From positions 502 through 33,617 of the forward strand of contig NZ_CYGY02000093.1 of the NCBI RefSeq assembly GCF_900007165.1: a stretch of 33,116 nucleotides of DNA, read 5' to 3'. This document shows positions 8,388 to 17,277 of the stretch, in pieces (position 1 is the first letter of the stretch; the number at the start of each line of letters is the position of its first letter). The notes beneath the pieces are model-generated. The model saw only the letters and a list, made by a program, of their open reading frames with translations, was not told the origin of the DNA and searched no databases. Made by a program: the position numbers and the translations under genes. Source of the stretch: Paraburkholderia piptadeniae (GTDB lineage Bacteria; Pseudomonadota; Gammaproteobacteria; Burkholderiales; Burkholderiaceae).

Positions 8388-8816
8388 TCACGGCTCAAGA
8401 ATCTCGAGTCCGTTTTCTGCACACCATCGCCTCAGCGCTCCTTCGACAGAGTCGGCTTCAAACTTATACCAGCGTTCGAGAGCGCCTTTGCGCGCCAGCA
8501 AATCCTTGAAGCGAGCGTAAGCACCCTGCCGATGGAAAAAACCCTCGACCTGGTCGTAACACGCAGGCAACTCGTGTGCGACAAAGCGCAATGCGAGACT
8601 TCTTCCAAGGTCGAGCTCGTTCTTATGCGGTATCGCAAGGTAGCGATCCGAAGTTTCAAGGTCGTCAGGAACATCCTCGTCGAACGCGTCGTTGGACCCG
8701 GAAGTCCAGTAGACCTTACCCGTATCGAGGGAGACATACGCGTTGTGCTCCATCGGCGCCGCGTAGCTAACGAAGTCGAAGGCCATAGAGAGATCGTCGT
8801 GTTTGACTGCGACCAT
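8388..8816 (-). CDS. UPF0158 family protein
   Basis: The 142-residue product matches the UPF0158 family along its length: an N-terminal strand with MEHNAYVSLDTGKVYW, an acidic segment DEDVPDDLE, then YLAIPHKNELDLGRSLALRF, GAYARFKDLL and ALRRWCAENG near the end. The family has no established function; it is a small soluble protein found widely in bacteria. GGAG about 8 bases before the ATG supports the start. Its length is usual. It is isolated, with IS5 inserted 170 bases upstream. Confidence 0.82.
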   Translation of the reverse strand: MVAVKHDDLSMAFDFVSYAAPMEHNAYVSLDTGKVYWTSGSNDAFDEDVPDDLETSDRYLAIPHKNELDLGRSLALRFVAHELPACYDQVEGFFHRQGAYARFKDLLARKGALERWYKFEADSVEGALRRWCAENGLEILEP

Positions 8817-8989
8817 GGGTTACTCCCACAGGTTGCAACGTTTGAGATGGGCGGGCCTCGCCGCAGCAACCCTCCTGCGTGAGATGCCTACAGAACTTCG
8901 AGGAAGGGCCGCCAGCTACGCGACGTAGCACGCGAGGTTCACCTGGAGGGCATCATCGGCAAGGGTATTGAAACGCCCTATCGGTCTAA

Positions 8990-9893
8990 GAAGCTTTAAC
9001 AAAATGATGCACGGGGGGCTGTTAACTCGCAGCGATTGATGTTAACTTCATCGTTGTTTCGGTAACGGAAAGGACATGGCCAAGCCGATACTCGATGATG
9101 AGTTGTGGGCACTCATTGAACCCTTGCTGCCCCCACCCAAACCACGCCGTTCACGCTACCCCGGACGCAAACCACTCGATGACCGGTCAGTGCTCACCGG
9201 CATCCTGTTCATCCTGCAGACGGGCCTGCGCTGGGACCTGCTACCGCGCGAGATGGGTTGCGGCAGCGGCATGAGCTGCTGGCGCCGTCTGCGCGACTGG
9301 CAGGCCGCCGGCGTCTGGGACCGACTGCACGAACTGCTTCTTGCAAAGCTACGCGAAGCTGACCGCATAGACTGGTCGCGCGTGGTCGTCGACTCCTCCT
9401 CGATCCGCGCGGTGGGTGCGGGTCAAAAACGGGACCCAATCCCACCGACCGTGCGCGACCAGGTTCAAAGCACCACCTCATCACCGAAGCGCAAGGCATC
9501 CCGCTCGCGGTAATCCTCACTGGCGCCAACCGCCACGATGTCACCCAGCTTCACGCGCTGGTTGACGCCATCCCGCGCATCGCGGGCAAACCTGGCCGCC
9601 CGCTTTCGAAACCCCGGATCGTTCAAGGCGACCGAGGTTACGATCACGACAAATACCGCCGTCCACTACACGCTGCCGGCATCGACACTGAAATCGCCCG
9701 ACGAGGCGAACCTCACGGCAGCGGACTGGGCAAAACCCGCTGGGTCGTCGAGCGCACCATCTCCTGGCTTCACAACTTCCGACGGCTGCGCATCCGCTTC
9801 GAACGTCTTGCATTCATCCACGAAGCCTTCATGAAAATCGCATGCTGCATCATCTGCTGGAGAAGACTGAAAACGTCATTTTGTTAAGGCCTG
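8990..9893 (+). mobile_element. IS5-family (IS427-like) insertion sequence, complete
   Basis: The ends form inverted repeats: 8990-9007 and 9876-9893 match at 15 of 18 positions, with the shared core TTAACAAAATGA. TAA stands outside both ends (8987-8989 and 9894-9896), matching the TNA target duplication of this group. The transposase fills the element and its stop codon lies inside the right repeat. The element lies between genes and interrupts none. Confidence 0.75.
9076..9887 (+). CDS. IS5-family transposase read through a -1 frameshift
   Basis: Two overlapping frames encode one DDE transposase. The first, 9076-9513, has the N-terminal domain and the first catalytic aspartate (VVVDSSSIRAVGAGQK). 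The second continues from about 9424 in the -1 frame with HHLITEAQGIPLAVILTGAN, the second aspartate in VQGDRGYD and the glutamate region WVVERTISWLHNFRRLRIRF, ending at 9887. The switch falls at C-AAAAA-C (9424-9430): reading CAA AAA then ACG joins them. Programmed -1 frameshifting is usual in this group, so the element may be active. The join was found by eye; both halves are well conserved. Confidence 0.85.
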
Positions 9894-9911
9894 TAAAGCA
9901 GAAACCGTTGC

Positions 9912-10511
9912 TCAAGTCCCCTTGTAGCCCGGCAGTGTCCGGGCGTGCTCACTTTTCGCGAGGTCGATGGCGTACAGGACCGCAGCCTGAAAGTTAGATT
10001 TGACGTGCTCGACGGCAATTGAACGACGGAAAAAATCGGCCCACACAAATTCGGCGAAAGCGGTGGGCGTCTTTTCATAGCCGCCGGCATTGCGCACGTA
10101 CCCGGCGAGCGAACGATAGGGGTCGTCGATCAGCTTTTCGAGGTGATGGGGTATAAACGAGTAATAGTGCCGCACGCCATTCTCGTCGAGGGGGTGAACC
10201 CACCGGTTCTTATCCATCTCCGTCCAGAACGCTTCTTCAGTCGCGCAATTGGACAGGTCCGCCTCGACCAGAAAGAAACCCTTGGCGACCCCCGCTTCGT
10301 AGGCAGCTCGCCCGAGGTGATGGTGGTCGGTGATGTATAGCTTTTTGGCCGGCCCAACCACCGCAGGTATCGGGTGAACTTGCATGAACGCCCGTTGATC
10401 TCCGGGCGTGAGCGATTTCAGGTGATGCTTTTTATCCATGACTTCGATCATGCCAACCGTGAGCTGCGTCGGGTGGAGTTCATGAATCATGGACTCGTGG
10501 ATTGCTGGCAT
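9912..10511 (-). CDS. ParB-like protein (ParBc_2 family)
   Basis: The 199-residue product begins like the ParB-like nuclease-fold family ParBc_2: LHPTQLTVGMIEV near the start, then a KxxxL region, LYITDHHHLGRAAYEAG (about residues 57-73) and a helical C-terminal half containing FAEFVWADFFRR. It is not the chromosome-partitioning ParB: it lacks the helix-turn-helix domain. Members are small, soluble and of unknown function. AAGGAG lies 7 bases before the ATG. A broken exported oxidoreductase gene lies directly upstream on the same strand. Confidence 0.78.
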   Translation of the reverse strand: MPAIHESMIHELHPTQLTVGMIEVMDKKHHLKSLTPGDQRAFMQVHPIPAVVGPAKKLYITDHHHLGRAAYEAGVAKGFFLVEADLSNCATEEAFWTEMDKNRWVHPLDENGVRHYYSFIPHHLEKLIDDPYRSLAGYVRNAGGYEKTPTAFAEFVWADFFRRSIAVEHVKSNFQAAVLYAIDLAKSEHARTLPGYKGT

Positions 10512-10528
10512 CTGGAACTCCTTCAGCT

Positions 10529-10741
10529 TTTTAGGTCTTCTTGATCAGCGGCACCTTGCCTGGCAGCGCGTACAGGCGCTGTTCAGCAAGCGCACCGTCG
10601 GGAATCTCGGCGAAACCCGGTGCAGCGAGCTGCCGACTCTTCGGCGGCCGGAATCCGCAGCGGTCTCGGCGCCGCAAGGGCACCCGCTCCGGCAGCAGCC
10701 AGAAGTGTGCGGCGCAATCCACTGCTAATGGACTGGTTCAT
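10529..10741 (-). pseudogene. N-terminal remnant of a Tat-exported molybdopterin-dependent oxidoreductase
   Basis: Starting at 10741, the minus strand encodes MNQSISSGLRRTLLAAAGAG followed by ALAA, a twin-arginine signal. The continuation, LAAPGFAEIPDGALAEQRLY then ALPGKVPLIKKT, lies in another frame and ends at a stop. The phrase after the signal resembles the start of sulfite-oxidase/SoxC-like enzymes, where 'LPGKxPLI' introduces the molybdenum-binding domain. That whole domain is missing. GGAGG lies about 7 bases before the ATG. An indel near 10,650-10,670 plus a large 3' deletion explain the state. The family call is tentative. Confidence 0.45.
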
Positions 10742-11379
10742 GAAAGCTCCTCCGCATGCTGATAGCTGGAGCTTACTCCACGCCGATGGACAGACAAACC
10801 CGACGCGGACGGTTTCAACTTGCAGCAACCCTATGGCGCCGGACACAGCCTGTACCGGGTCGTCCTTCGGGGTCGAAATTCCCGTTCGTGAAGCCAGGAT
10901 GCGGCGCTGACAGACAGGCGCGGTCGGTGAAAGTGAGCGGGCCGCTCAGGCCGACGACGCGACGCACAACGAACGCTCGAATGGCCGTTGTTTGATGCGG
11001 AGTCAACCGGTGGATGCGAAAATTGCTGAATTCGTTCGGCCGGCGGCTCGTTGCCCCGGGGTGGGGTCGGGCGATCCGCAAAATTGCGCCTCCGCTACAA
11101 GACAAATCTCGGCGGAGTGGTAACGTCGTGTCGACAGAACCCTGAATTTGTAAGGTCGCTTTGCGACACTTTGGTGTCACCCTATCGTCGACGAAGGGGC
11201 CGAGCGTGCCTGAGTGGCGCAAGACCCAGACGTCACGGCGCTCGGTGTCGCTTGCATCGAGGTACCGCGCGTCGCGTTGCGGTTGTAGCGCGACCAGTAG
11301 CCGTGGCCGGTCCCATCGAGTGGCGCTCGAAACGCGCGCCGCTGAAGGGAGCAGGCGCGTGCCCTGGCGCTTGTGCCGC
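10742..11379. other. Stretch without an intact gene
   Basis: The part from about 11,150 to 11,379 on the minus strand may be the decayed continuation of the YoaK-like gene (a frame reads LVALQPQRDARYLDASDTE), but no conserved membrane segments remain. From 10,742 to 11,150 nothing was recognised. Confidence 0.3.
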
Positions 11380-11603
11380 TCAGACAGCGATCGGACCAGC
11401 CAGGCTGCTGATCACGACGACGCCGACGAATGCGGGGAACACGATGAGCTTGAGCATGACACCGCGGTCGAAGCCCGTGACGCCGGCGCCGAGCAGCACG
11501 AAGTTGCCTGGTCCTATGCGCGGTAACAACCCGAACAGCGCGACGAACTCAGTGTATCGACGAACCCGGCGATCTCGGAAAATACGGTGTCCTCAGACTT
11601 CAT
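11380..11603 (-). pseudogene. YoaK family (DUF1275) membrane protein, frame-shifted and truncated
   Basis: The ATG at 11603 overlaps the stop of the preceding gene (ATGA). The first codons give MKSEDTVFSEIAGFVDTLS; the continuation EFVALFGLLPRIGPGNFVLL then GAGVTGFDRGVMLKLIVFPA lies in another frame and ends in a stop at 11380. 'AGFVDTL..(F)VALFGL....GNFVLLGA' is the N-terminal signature of YoaK/DUF1275 inner-membrane proteins, which are about 220-240 residues long. Here only about 75 codons remain. One indel near 11,540 and the early stop inactivate it. The overlap shows it was once in one operon with the tandem VOC-like gene. Confidence 0.65.
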
Positions 11604-12510
11604 TTTGCGACGCTGGCATGGATTTCGGCAATGTAGCCGCCCGGGAACTGGACGATCGCAGCATTGCGCCCGTCCGATGTGAATGGCGGCACGAGCACGG
11701 CCACACCCGCGACGTTCGCCTTCTCCAGCGTTGCGGCGAGATCCAGCACTTCATAGCCGGTAGTTTCCCGCCCGAACGGGTAAGGCAGATGACCATTCGT
11801 CACGAGCACGGTCATCTTGCCGAAGCCCGATTCGATGCGCACGCGGCGATAGGTGTCGTTCGGCCGGCCGATTTCGATGCCTGGCGCGTCAAGCACATCA
11901 GACACCACCCGGCCGTTCGAGAACTTGACGAAATCGTGAACCAGCTTGTGCAAGTTTTGCGGCGATACGTAGACACGGTTCTCGGGGATCGTCTGCAACG
12001 GAGTGTAACGCGGTGCCTGGGTATGCCAGTACAGGTGCATCTTCACGCCGCCCGCCCACGTGATGATCGCATCGCGGCCAGTCGGATCGGGGTGTCGACA
12101 ATCACCTCTGCGCCGTGCTCGCGCGCCACCTTCATGGCCGTGTCCATGTCGATCACGAGGTAACCGTGCGTTCCGCGCCGAAGGGCCACGGGATGGGCGC
12201 CTTTAACGCTGAACACGGAAATCGTGCCGGCCGGTGAAAATACGAGCTGCGACATGGTTTGGCTCGGCGTCGGCGTGACCGGGAATAGGCCCTGCTTCGA
12301 CTTGCTGCCGCCGAACGTCGCGACGAAGCTGTCGGTGAAGCGGTCGAAATCTTCGGGCGCGACGTACACGTGCGTCGTGTCATATTGCGGACCGACTGCG
12401 ACCGTCGGCGTAGCTGCCGGCATGACCGGCGGCTTTGCGAACAAAAGAGAAGAGGCCACGAGGCCGCTCGCGATAGTCAGCGCAAGCAGTGCAGAGCGAA
12501 TTGTTTTCAT
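11600..12510 (-). pseudogene. Exported protein with two tandem VOC-like repeats, frame-shifted
   Basis: The gene starts at 12510 with a signal peptide (MKTIRSALLALTIASGLVAS) and encodes two similar units of about 130 residues. Unit 1 runs from HVYVAPEDFDRF to AIITWAGG; unit 2 from RVYVSPQNLHKL to AAIVQFPGG. Both share 'PFGxExTGYxVxD' and a closing 'GRxAxIxxxGG', as in glyoxalase/bleomycin-resistance (VOC) folds. A base is missing near 12,088, which splits the gene into two open frames (12043-12510 and 11600-12046). A compensating pair of indels garbles PWPFGAERTGYLV near 12,165-12,200. With one reading error corrected the protein would be about 300 residues and exported. Enzymatic role unknown. 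Confidence 0.7.
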
Positions 12511-12589
12511 GACCGGATTCCCCACTTGTTTCAACGCACTGTTCAATCGATCAGGCACGGCTTTCGCTCGCGGCATTTTCGGCATCGCC

Positions 12590-12819
12590 AAGCTGCCGCC
12601 AGAATGTTCGCAAAGCGCGTTCATTCCTTCCGTCGATCTGCTCGGCGCGCTCGACAACTGGGTCACGCGCGGCATCGCGCCGGAGACGCTGCTCGCCACC
12701 GACTCGCTGCAGCCACCAATGGACGCACGCGTCCGCTGTGCCGCTATCCGATGTTTTCGCGCTATCTGGGCAAGGGCAATCTGAACAACGCCAACAATTT
12801 CGCGTGCAGCGAGTCCTGA
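12590..12819 (+). pseudogene. Tannase/feruloyl esterase family, C-terminal remnant
   Basis: The plus strand reads SVDLLGALDNWVTRGIAPET then LLATDSLQPPMDA in one frame and GRTRPLCRYPMFSRYLGKGN then LNNANNFACSES with a stop in the next. 'ALxxWVxxGxAPexLLAT', 'TRPLCxYPxxxRYxGxG' and the closing 'NFxC' are the C-terminal signature of secreted tannase-family esterases. An indel near 12,720 separates the two parts. The catalytic domain upstream is missing. The remnant lies in the upstream region of the VOC-like gene, on the opposite strand. Confidence 0.65.
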
Positions 12820-12933
12820 TCTCCCCGATAAGTACTCGTCGAGACGCTGCGCCAATGGCGTTTCTGCGGCGACGCAAATCGTTCCATGGTCTTGGGGATC
12901 AACGGTTCACGACGGGATCCGCGGCACGGGCGC

Positions 12934-13924
12934 TCAGTCCGTCGCACGATCGAGGTAGAGTCTTTTTCCGCGCAGACGCATCACGATGCGCTCGAACGCA
13001 AACCACTGCTGCGCGATCACGCCTTCGCCGTAAGAACGCGCGGCACCGTCTGGCGCAGGCAACTGGTCACGGATGCCGGTGGGCTCGACGGTCCGGTTCC
13101 ATGACGCGGTCCTGAACATCATGTCCCACCACGGAAACAGCACGCCGAAGTTGCACCCGTAGCGTGTGCCTTCATGACCGTAGCCCACCGCATGATGACG
13201 ACGATGAAACGCCGGGCTGACGATCACGCGCTCAAGCAGCCGTCCATACGGCAATCGTGCGTTCACATGCTGCAGCTCTGCATGAAATTGCCGACGGCAA
13301 CCAGCACGACGAACTGGGTTGGCTGTACACCGATGAACAGGGAAACGGCCGCAAAAAACGCTGCCTGGATCATGTCGTCGAGAAGGTGGTTGCGGTCATC
13401 CGCCCACAATGATGCACCGCGTGCAGCTCCCACCACACGCCAAACCGGTGCTGCCAGCGGTGATACCAGTAGTCGAAGAAGTCGAGCACGACCAGATAGA
13501 TCAGGAACGATACGACCGCCCGATCGGTGACACCCGGCCAGATGCTATCGAGATCGATGTTTGGCACATCGTAGATCGCCATCAGGCTCTGCCAGTGGTC
13601 GAACAGCGGCTGGAGCATGAAGAAGAACGCAATATTGATGATGCCGAGCTTGGCGATCCACGTATAGATCACGTCGGCCCGCACTGCCTTGCGGTCATGC
13701 CAGGCCTCGACGGGCCGCAGCGCTTCGAGCGGCCTCAGTGCGGCATACGTGACGACGATTTCCAGCACGCCGATGATCACCCAGTAAAGGGCGTCGTACG
13801 TGTCCTCGTCGTAGCCCATCAGCCCGAACCGGTAGAAAAACGGCTGCACGATATCGACATACAGCAGCGTCTGTAGCGTGGAGATGCCGTTATCGAGTTG
13901 CGCGAGGATATCGTGAATCATCAA
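12934..13924 (-). pseudogene. Sterol desaturase/fatty acid hydroxylase family, broken
   Basis: The first part (13370-13924) has membrane segments and two histidine motifs of the di-iron site, WYHRWQHR and HAVHH. The last part (12934-13266) carries the third, FHRRHH, and the usual C-terminal region. Between them the sequence continues in other frames: WADDRNHLLDDMIQAAFFAA then VSLFIGVQPTQFVVLV. About 20 bases are lost right after HAVHH near 13,400 and another base near 13,270. An intact protein would be about 330 residues. It starts 34 bases after the YncE-like gene, so the two were one operon. Substrate unknown. Confidence 0.78.
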
Positions 13925-13958
13925 AACCTCTGAATTGCGGGTACGTTAAACGTGAGGA

Positions 13959-14969
13959 TCAATCCGGATTGGGCGCGTACACGGGCGCGCGGTCCGCGAA
14001 ATACAGACCGTGGGGGGATCGTCCGACCGCAACGGTATCGATCAGTTTGCGCGTATTCAGGTCGATGATGCCAACGTGCCGGGCGAACCGGAACGTCACC
14101 CACAGGTAGCGGCGATCGGCAGAGAGTTCCATGTCGTCGGGGCCGGGCATCAGGCCCGTGATATCGCCCACTTTGGTCAGAGTGTTGTAATCCAGAATGC
14201 TGATCGTGCTGTCCACGCGATTCGACACGGCGACGTGCTGGTCGTCGTCGAGATTGCGGAAGTTGTGCGCGCCGCGTCCGGTCTGGACTCGTTTCACGAC
14301 CTGCTGTTTGTGCCAGTCAACCACGGCCACGTCGTCTTCACCTGTCATGCCAATCAGCAGGTATCGGTCGCCGGGGGTCATCCAGAGGCCGGCGGGTGTG
14401 TTTCCGACATGCAGCTTCCACAATACGGCCTGCGAGCGAAGATCGATTGCCGCGACTTCTCCTGTGCCCTGAAGCGTGACGAAGACCGTGCTGCTATCCG
14501 ATGTGAAAGTCATATGACTGGGCGTCTTTGCCAACGGCACACGCTTCGCAGGCGCGATATTCTGCCCGTCGTAGCGGTAAATGTCGACGCGGTTGAGTCT
14601 CAGCCCTGCCGTCACGAACCACCTGTGATCAGGAGAGAAGCCCAGCTGATACGGGTCCTCGACATCTTCGAGCCGACGCTGCACCTTCCCGCTGTGGGGA
14701 TCGACAAACATCAGGTCATTGGACACCGAATCGGCGACGATCAGCGACCGGCCGTCCGGCGTGATCATCAGATGGTGCGGCTCCTTGCCAGTGGGCTGCG
14801 TACCAACGACATGGTGCGTCGCCTGGTCGACGAGAGTGAGTCGCGCCTCGCCGGAATCGAGCACGATGACGTAGTCAGCGGCAGCCGCGCTGGGTGTCAG
14901 GCCAACCATGCCGCACAGCAATGCGGCACAGGCGCCCGCCCCTTTGATGAAAGCGATCGGTAGTGACAT
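13959..14969 (-). CDS. YncE-like beta-propeller protein, exported
   Basis: A 336-residue protein with an N-terminal signal peptide (MSLPIAFIKGAGACAALLCG, cleavage probably near SAAAADY) followed by seven-bladed propeller repeats of the YncE / cytochrome-cd1-like type, such as VIVLDSGEARLTLVD, PHHLMITPDGRSLIVAD, PSHMTFTSDSSTVFVTL and PDDMELSADRRYLWVTF. Such proteins are periplasmic and usually bind partners or ligands; no active site is seen. The ATG at 14969 is chosen because the signal peptide begins there; a TTG at 14990 is also open. The sterol-desaturase pseudogene follows at 34 bases. Kup is divergent, 286 bases away. Confidence 0.8.
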   Translation of the reverse strand: MSLPIAFIKGAGACAALLCGMVGLTPSAAAADYVIVLDSGEARLTLVDQATHHVVGTQPTGKEPHHLMITPDGRSLIVADSVSNDLMFVDPHSGKVQRRLEDVEDPYQLGFSPDHRWFVTAGLRLNRVDIYRYDGQNIAPAKRVPLAKTPSHMTFTSDSSTVFVTLQGTGEVAAIDLRSQAVLWKLHVGNTPAGLWMTPGDRYLLIGMTGEDDVAVVDWHKQQVVKRVQTGRGAHNFRNLDDDQHVAVSNRVDSTISILDYNTLTKVGDITGLMPGPDDMELSADRRYLWVTFRFARHVGIIDLNTRKLIDTVAVGRSPHGLYFADRAPVYAPNPD

Positions 14970-15255
14970 GGAGATGGAATTTGCGCGCAACGCGTGTGGG
15001 CAATGCTGACGATTGAAAGCCTGTCACGGGCGACTTCGACCTGACTACTTCTTCATAACGCTGCAACCGGCGCCACCGATGACACGCCTGAGGACATCCG
15101 ATGCAGTCATTGACGGTGAAAATCGCTTTGGCGCGCAGATGCCTGACACATGTAGCAAACCTGAAAGAAACATCCCGTAGGATCGCACGCTCCCGTTCGA
15201 TCCCCGGGTTCGATTCATGCGACATTTGCCCGAACCAGTCAACACGCTTTCAACC
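14970..15255. promoter_or_regulatory. Divergent upstream region of the YncE-like and kup genes
   Basis: These 286 bases must hold promoters for both directions. No convincing -35/-10 pair stands out. An ORF from ATG 15101 with GAGGA upstream runs into kup in another frame; it has no family likeness and was not called. Confidence 0.35.
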
Positions 15256-17154
15256 ATGTCTACAACTGCCCTTCGATCTGCGTCACATGGAACTCACACG
15301 ATGCCTGCCCTGGTGCTCGGCGCGATTGGCGTCGTCTTCGGCGACATCGGCACAAGTCCGATCTACACACTCAGGGAATGCCTGAAAGCCGCGGGCGGCG
15401 CCAGTCAGATGAACGTCTACGGCATCGTATCGCTGATCCTGTGGTCCATTATCGTCGTCGTCACGTTCAAGTACGTCTGCTTCGTCATGCGCGCTGACAA
15501 CGATGGCGAAGGAGGCATTCTTGCGCTGACGGCACTCGCGTCGGGCGTTGCGCCCGTTCGGCTTCGTGCCGTGCTCCTGACCCTCGGTGTGTTCGGCGCC
15601 GCGATGTTTTACGGCGACTCGATGATCACGCCGGCGATCTCCGTCATCTCGGCAGTGGAAGGCGTGACGCTCGTCGACCCACATCTGTCGGAGTGGATCG
15701 TCCCGATTGCGCTCGTCATTCTCACCGGGCTTTTCAAGCTGCAGAAACGCGGCACGGGCGCCGTGGGCAAAATATTCGGGCCCGTGATGCTGGTCTGGTT
15801 CGCGACCCTCGCCGTGCTCGGCGTGATCAACATCGCCGCTCATCCCTCCATCGTGCTTGCCGCCTCACCGCAATACGCTTTCATCTTCATCACCCACGCA
15901 CCCGCGACCGCTTTCATCGTGCTCGGCTCGGTGTTTCTGGCGCTGACAGGTGGAGAGGCCTTGTATGCCGACATGGGGCATTTCGGCAAAACGCCCGTTC
16001 GGCTGTCGTGGCTGTTTCTCGTGTTTCCCGGGCTCGTGCTCAACTATTTCGGCCAGGCGGCACTGGTTCTGGCCAGGCCTTCCGCGATCAGCCAGCCCTT
16101 TTTTGAGTCAGCGCCAACATGGGCGTTGATCCCCCTTGTCCTGCTTGCCGCGGTGGCGACCGTCATCGCCTCTCAGGCCGTCATCTCGGGCGCGTTCTCG
16201 ATGACCAAGCAGGCCGTGCAGCTGGGGCTCCTGCCACGCATTCCCGTCGTTCATACCTCGAGCCTGGAGATCGGGCAGGTTTACGTGCCTTTCATCAACC
16301 TCACCCTGTATGTGGCTGTCGTCTTTCTCGTGCTGTTTTTCAGATCCTCCGACAACCTCGCAGCCGCCTACGGTATTGCCGTTGCGTCCACGATGCTGCT
16401 CACGACGCTGCTGATGTACTTCGTCACGCATTGCCTCTGGCGCTGGAAGCCGCTCGCGACGCTCGCGGTCATCGGGCCGATGGCCGTCGTCGATGCATTG
16501 TTCGTGTCGAGCAATGCGAACAAGATCATGGACGGTGGATGGTTTCCATTGCTGGCGGGCGTCGTGCTCTTCACGATCATGACAACGTGGAACAAGGGAC
16601 GGGCAATGGTCGTGCAGCAGATCAGGAACGACAGCCTTCCGCTGGCGCCGCTCATCAGTTCGCTGACCGGGAGCGAGCACCCCGTGTTGCGCACGCAGGG
16701 CACAGCCGTTTTTCCGGGCGGCGTGACCGACATGACGCCCTCTGCGTTTCTGCACAATCTGAAGCACAACGGTGTGATGCACCGTATCAACATCTTCATG
16801 GCCGGCGCGACCGAGAACACGCCGCACGTCCCGGACAAGGACAGGGTTTCCGTTAAGGACCTTGGGAACGGTTGCTATTCGGTAGCCGTGCGTCACGGAT
16901 TCATGGAGATTCCGAATGTTCCGGCTGTTCTCCGGCTTGTCGAAAAGCGGATACCGGAATGGCATTACGAGCCGAACGAGGTCTCGTTTTTTCTCGGGCG
17001 CGACACGATTGTTGCCACGGGACAAAGCCATGCGATGTCGCTATGGCGCGAACGGCTGTTTGCATTCCTCGCGCGGAACGCAGCGCAGGCAGCGGAATAC
17101 TACAGTCTGCCGCCTAACAGGGTTGTCGAAATGGGCGGCCAGATCAATCTCTGA
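15256..17154 (+). CDS. kup: Kup-type potassium transporter
   Basis: The 632-residue inner-membrane protein imports potassium by proton symport. It carries the family signature GVVFGDIGTSPIYTLRE near residues 23-39, MRADNDGEGGILAL, and FGAAMFYGDSMITPAISV, about 12 hydrophobic helices up to about residue 450, and a cytosolic C-terminal domain ending near VEMGGQINL. Length is usual. ATG 15256 is preferred; ATG 15217 in frame would add 13 residues, and neither has a strong ribosome-binding site. It is transcribed alone and ends at a strong hairpin shared with the convergent ABC operon. It is the first of several ion transporters in this block. Confidence 0.93.
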   Translation: MSTTALRSASHGTHTMPALVLGAIGVVFGDIGTSPIYTLRECLKAAGGASQMNVYGIVSLILWSIIVVVTFKYVCFVMRADNDGEGGILALTALASGVAPVRLRAVLLTLGVFGAAMFYGDSMITPAISVISAVEGVTLVDPHLSEWIVPIALVILTGLFKLQKRGTGAVGKIFGPVMLVWFATLAVLGVINIAAHPSIVLAASPQYAFIFITHAPATAFIVLGSVFLALTGGEALYADMGHFGKTPVRLSWLFLVFPGLVLNYFGQAALVLARPSAISQPFFESAPTWALIPLVLLAAVATVIASQAVISGAFSMTKQAVQLGLLPRIPVVHTSSLEIGQVYVPFINLTLYVAVVFLVLFFRSSDNLAAAYGIAVASTMLLTTLLMYFVTHCLWRWKPLATLAVIGPMAVVDALFVSSNANKIMDGGWFPLLAGVVLFTIMTTWNKGRAMVVQQIRNDSLPLAPLISSLTGSEHPVLRTQGTAVFPGGVTDMTPSAFLHNLKHNGVMHRINIFMAGATENTPHVPDKDRVSVKDLGNGCYSVAVRHGFMEIPNVPAVLRLVEKRIPEWHYEPNEVSFFLGRDTIVATGQSHAMSLWRERLFAFLARNAAQAAEYYSLPPNRVVEMGGQINL

Positions 17155-17220
17155 TGCGTGTCTGACACGGCGCGCCCATCGCGGATACAGTGGCGCATCA
17201 CGGTGTCGGTCGATCGCTGG

Positions 17221-17257
17221 CACTGGGCGTGTCGCACGCATCCCGACGCGCCCAGTG
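17221..17257. terminator. Bidirectional hairpin between kup and the ABC operon
   Basis: CACTGGGCGTGTCG (17221-17234) pairs with CGACGCGCCCAGTG (17244-17257) over 14 positions including one G-T wobble, with a 9-base loop. It sits between two converging genes. No T-run follows on either strand. Confidence 0.6.
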
Positions 17258-17277
17258 ACGGCAATGCTACTGCGCGA

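Noticed and set aside
11051..12163. 370-codon open frame on the plus strand
   Set aside because: It runs antisense to the VOC-like and YoaK-like remnants, which have recognisable motifs; no domain in this frame.
15101..15385. ORF with GAGGA upstream overlapping the kup start
   Set aside because: It overlaps the conserved first helix of Kup in another frame and has no family likeness; a leader role cannot be excluded but has no support.
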